Source of the DNA: Methanobrevibacter sp.
GTDB lineage: Archaea > Methanobacteriota > Methanobacteria > Methanobacteriales > Methanobacteriaceae
Length of the DNA stretch: 8,427 nucleotides
Reading direction: 5' to 3'
Assembly (NCBI GenBank): GCA_031289975.1
Contig: JAITOM010000031.1
Span: 1-8,427 of the forward strand
The notes beneath the pieces were generated by a model. The model was not told the origin of the DNA and made no database searches. It saw only the letters and a list, made by a program, of their open reading frames with translations. How positions within the stretch are numbered: position 1 is the first letter of the stretch; the number at the start of each line of letters is the position of its first letter. Positions 6,660 through 8,427 of this stretch are shown here, piece after piece. The translations under genes were made by a program, and so were the position numbers.

Positions 6660-7357
6660 TTTATATCCTCCTTGTAAACTTGAGTGTATAATACTGTTAA
6701 ATTATTTTCGGAATAATTTAGATTATATTTATTGTATAAATCATCTTTTAAACCTAATTCAACTATTTTCCCTTTTTTTAAAAAAATAAGTTTTTCAGAT
6801 ATTTCCTCAACCTCTTCTAAATAATGAGTAACCATTACTATTGTTTTTCCAGATTTTTTTAATTCATTTTTCAAAAAATTTAGAACTTCCATTCTCGTTA
6901 TTGTGTCTAAACCTGTTGTAATTTCATCAATGAAAATAATTTCAGGATTATTTTCTAACAGTATAATAAGAGATAATTTTTTAAATTCACCTGTTGAAAG
7001 TTCACCAATTTTCTGATTAAGATTATTATCCAACCCATATTTTTTAACTAAATGCATATAGTCCCCTTCAAATAAAAATAAATCTAAAATCTCTTTAACT
7101 TTTAATAGTTTATAGAATGATTGTTCTTGGCTATGAAATCCTATTTTATATCTTGGTAAAGATTCAAAGTCATTGATGACTTCACCACTATCTATTTTTT
7201 GTAATTTTAAGATACAATTTATAAGAGTTGTTTTACCCGCACCATTAGGTCCAAGTATAACAACACTCTCTCCTTCATTAATAGTTAAATCAATGTTTTT
7301 TAAAATGTCCTTATCTTTTACTTTAAAGTTAACATCATTTAATATAATTTTCTTCAT
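6656..7357 (-). CDS. ABC exporter ATP-binding protein linked to the YcaO gene
   Basis: This 233-residue single-domain ATPase is the motor for the adjacent ABC-2 permease. Visible motifs are Walker A GPNGAGKTT (36-44), Q-loop Q77, signature LSTGE (120-124) in place of the usual LSGGQ, Walker B IIFIDE (140-145), D-loop GLD and switch H178. Glycine at signature position 2 is replaced by Thr, which occurs in some ABC-2 exporters. I start it at ATG 7357, 8 nt after AAGGAG (7366-7371). An in-frame GTG at 7366 lies directly against that site and is less likely. The ribosome site overlaps the YcaO stop codon and the gene overlaps the permease start by 4 nt, so the three genes form one operon. The permease partner is clear; the exported substrate is inferred. 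Confidence 0.9.
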   Translation of the reverse strand: MKKIILNDVNFKVKDKDILKNIDLTINEGESVVILGPNGAGKTTLINCILKLQKIDSGEVINDFESLPRYKIGFHSQEQSFYKLLKVKEILDLFLFEGDYMHLVKKYGLDNNLNQKIGELSTGEFKKLSLIILLENNPEIIFIDEITTGLDTITRMEVLNFLKNELKKSGKTIVMVTHYLEEVEEISEKLIFLKKGKIVELGLKDDLYNKYNLNYSENNLTVLYTQVYKEDIK

Positions 7358-7365
7358 TAATATCA

Positions 7366-7371
7366 CTCCTT
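7366..7371 (-). promoter_or_regulatory. Shine-Dalgarno site that decides the ABC ATPase start
   Basis: AAGGAG on the minus strand lies 8 nt before ATG 7357 and only 0-1 nt before GTG 7366, which excludes the longer start. It overlaps the TAA of the YcaO gene (7370-7372), so translation of the two genes is probably coupled. Confidence 0.65.
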
Positions 7372-8278
7372 AAGGCAATGGGTGTGGAAGAACATATTTA
7401 CAACCATCAGTTTTTAAAAAACGAGGATGATTGGAGAAGCATTTATTTGGAATACAAATAGGCAGTAGTTCAGGGATTATTGTCCTAATTACAAACCAAT
7501 CCCTCAGACCTAACTCTGTACAAGTAATATCATAGCATCCTAAATTAAAATTATTATCTTTGATATATTTTAAAGTCATTTTTACTAATTCTAATTCTTT
7601 TAAAGATTTCATATCCTTAATACTTTTTTCACCAGATATTCTTTTTTCTAAAAACTTTTTCTTAATATTCGTCTTCTTTTTACTTGCCCAAAAATAAGCA
7701 TTTGAATCTAAATTGTCAAATTTATCTTCTCCTTTGTAAAAACTAATAAATTTTTCATTATTATAAAAAAAACTTCCTTGTGAATGTTCTAGGACAGCTG
7801 TTGCTTCTAAAAAACCTCTATATAAAGCTTCATATGGAGTTTGTGAACCTTGAATCCCAAATGAAAATGTAGGATATTCATCACTAATTATAAAGATCCC
7901 TAAAATTGGAAATGGTTTATCCATTGTTAAATCCAGAATTAAAATGTCTTCATCTTCAGGGTATAAATTATTTTTTTTAAGAAATATTTTCATTTTGTCA
8001 TCTAAAATTACTTTAGGAACTTGAACATTATTTCCATACCAGAACAACATTAAAGAATCTGTCTGCAGATATTCAATTAGAGCATTTTTGAATGCATTTT
8101 CATGTGAAGTATGAGATGCTGTACCTGTTGAAACAGATGGAAAATTTAATTCTTCAACAGTATCATCTTGTAGATATGGTAAAAAAAACATTTGAGCAGG
8201 AATATTCATATATCCATGATTTAAAACATCGAAGATCTTAAACCAACCTATTTTATCATCATTTCCTACAGGTTTCAC
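7370..8278 (-). CDS. YcaO-domain cyclodehydratase, TOMM/LAP (SagD/McbD-like) type, N-terminally incomplete frame
   Basis: TOMM YcaO proteins use ATP to cyclise Cys/Ser/Thr of a precursor peptide to azolines. Family marks seen are STGTASH (50-56) followed by the helix ALIEYLQTDS (66-75) with E69 and Q72, then QTPYEALYRGFLEAT (146-160) with E158, DITCTELGLRDW (250-261), the VIRTIIPEL strand (263-271) and a proline-rich C-terminus PHPLP. That tail is typical of azole-forming YcaOs and is important for catalysis in studied members. The usual Arg after E-x-x-(E/Q) is Thr73. At 302 residues the frame is about 100 short of a full YcaO domain. GTG 8278 has no Shine-Dalgarno, and homologous coding continues upstream to the window edge, so this is not the true start. 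The adjoining exporter and the lack of tfuA favour peptide modification over McrA thioamidation. Confidence 0.82.
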   Translation of the reverse strand: MKPVGNDDKIGWFKIFDVLNHGYMNIPAQMFFLPYLQDDTVEELNFPSVSTGTASHTSHENAFKNALIEYLQTDSLMLFWYGNNVQVPKVILDDKMKIFLKKNNLYPEDEDILILDLTMDKPFPILGIFIISDEYPTFSFGIQGSQTPYEALYRGFLEATAVLEHSQGSFFYNNEKFISFYKGEDKFDNLDSNAYFWASKKKTNIKKKFLEKRISGEKSIKDMKSLKELELVKMTLKYIKDNNFNLGCYDITCTELGLRDWFVIRTIIPELLPICIPNKCFSNHPRFLKTDGCKYVLPHPLP

Positions 8279-8427
8279 TTGTTTTTTATCAAATACATTG
8301 AAAAAATCGGGTATGTCAAAAATCCCATGGGAATTAAAATTTTTTCATGGATTTTCTCTTATTTCTTTTTTTAAAGATTCAAATATATTTTAACCCAAGT
8401 ATTGAATTTTATAAATTTTTCCTCGAC
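8279..8427 (-). pseudogene. Upstream, broken coding part of the YcaO gene, running off the right edge
   Basis: Reading the minus strand, the YcaO frame continues upstream of GTG 8278 as NFNSHGIFDIPDFFNVFDKK, meets an in-frame TGA at 8345-8347, then reads FESLKKEIRENP before it. Further upstream the coding moves to another frame, EEKFIKFNTWVKIY, open to position 8427. A one-base loss in the TTT run near 8381-8383 would join WVKIY to FESLKK, and TGG to TGA would explain the stop (ENP-W-KNFNS). The gene is therefore either a recent pseudogene with two lesions or carries base-level sequence errors. The true start lies outside the window. Confidence 0.6.

Noticed and set aside
7173..7373. Plus-strand 66-codon frame
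   Set aside because: It is antisense to the Walker A region of the ABC ATPase; its Pro/Leu-rich sequence is a by-product of that motif.
8345..8347. TGA read as Trp or selenocysteine in YcaO
   Set aside because: TGA ends other genes here (hsdR, ABC ATPase, permease) and TGG is used normally. No selenocysteine element was seen, and a second frame break lies beside it.

Overview
The window is very A+T-rich (by eye about a quarter G+C). Start codons are ATG and TTG behind Shine-Dalgarno sites, promoters look like archaeal TATA boxes, and no G+C-stem/poly-T intrinsic terminators are visible. With a fused two-domain ECF-transporter ATPase and a type I restriction subunit, this suggests a low-GC, host-associated methanogen of the Methanobacteriales (Methanobrevibacter or Methanosphaera type). 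That assignment is inference; a low-GC Firmicute is not strictly excluded.

Layout. (1) Positions 1-2440, minus strand: an ECF vitamin/metal uptake module, with the membrane subunit EcfT (2440 to 1577) followed, with an overlap, by a fused double ABC ATPase starting at TTG 1586 and running off the left edge. The substrate-binding S component is not in the window. (2) Positions 2441-2948: a divergent A+T-rich intergenic region with candidate TATA boxes for both directions, four back-to-back perfect hairpins, a 14-bp long-range inverted repeat and a 14-bp tandem repeat. (3) Positions 2949-5805, plus strand: a type I restriction R subunit (hsdR) split by two frameshifts, with no hsdM or hsdS beside it. 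(4) Positions 5761-5896: a 136-bp element with perfect 12-bp terminal inverted repeats (imperfect to about 32 bp), which resembles a MITE or IS remnant and replaces the end of hsdR. (5) Positions 8427 to 5910, minus strand: a YcaO cyclodehydratase of the azole-peptide (TOMM/LAP) type, an ABC ATPase and an ABC-2 permease, tightly packed and evidently co-transcribed.

How the parts may work together. The ECF genes encode an energy-coupled uptake transporter. The YcaO-ATPase-permease set has the logic of a streptolysin-S-like system: YcaO cyclises Cys/Ser/Thr in a ribosomal precursor peptide, and the ABC pair exports the product or gives self-immunity. The precursor, dehydrogenase and any partner protein would lie upstream, beyond 8427. 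A TOMM-like system in a methanogen, distinct from the TfuA-YcaO pair that thioamidates McrA, is the most interesting content. Its YcaO reading frame is interrupted near the N terminus by an in-frame TGA and a frameshift. Together with two hsdR frameshifts, all of net -1 sense, this means either decay of accessory genes or base-level assembly errors; the sequence alone cannot decide.
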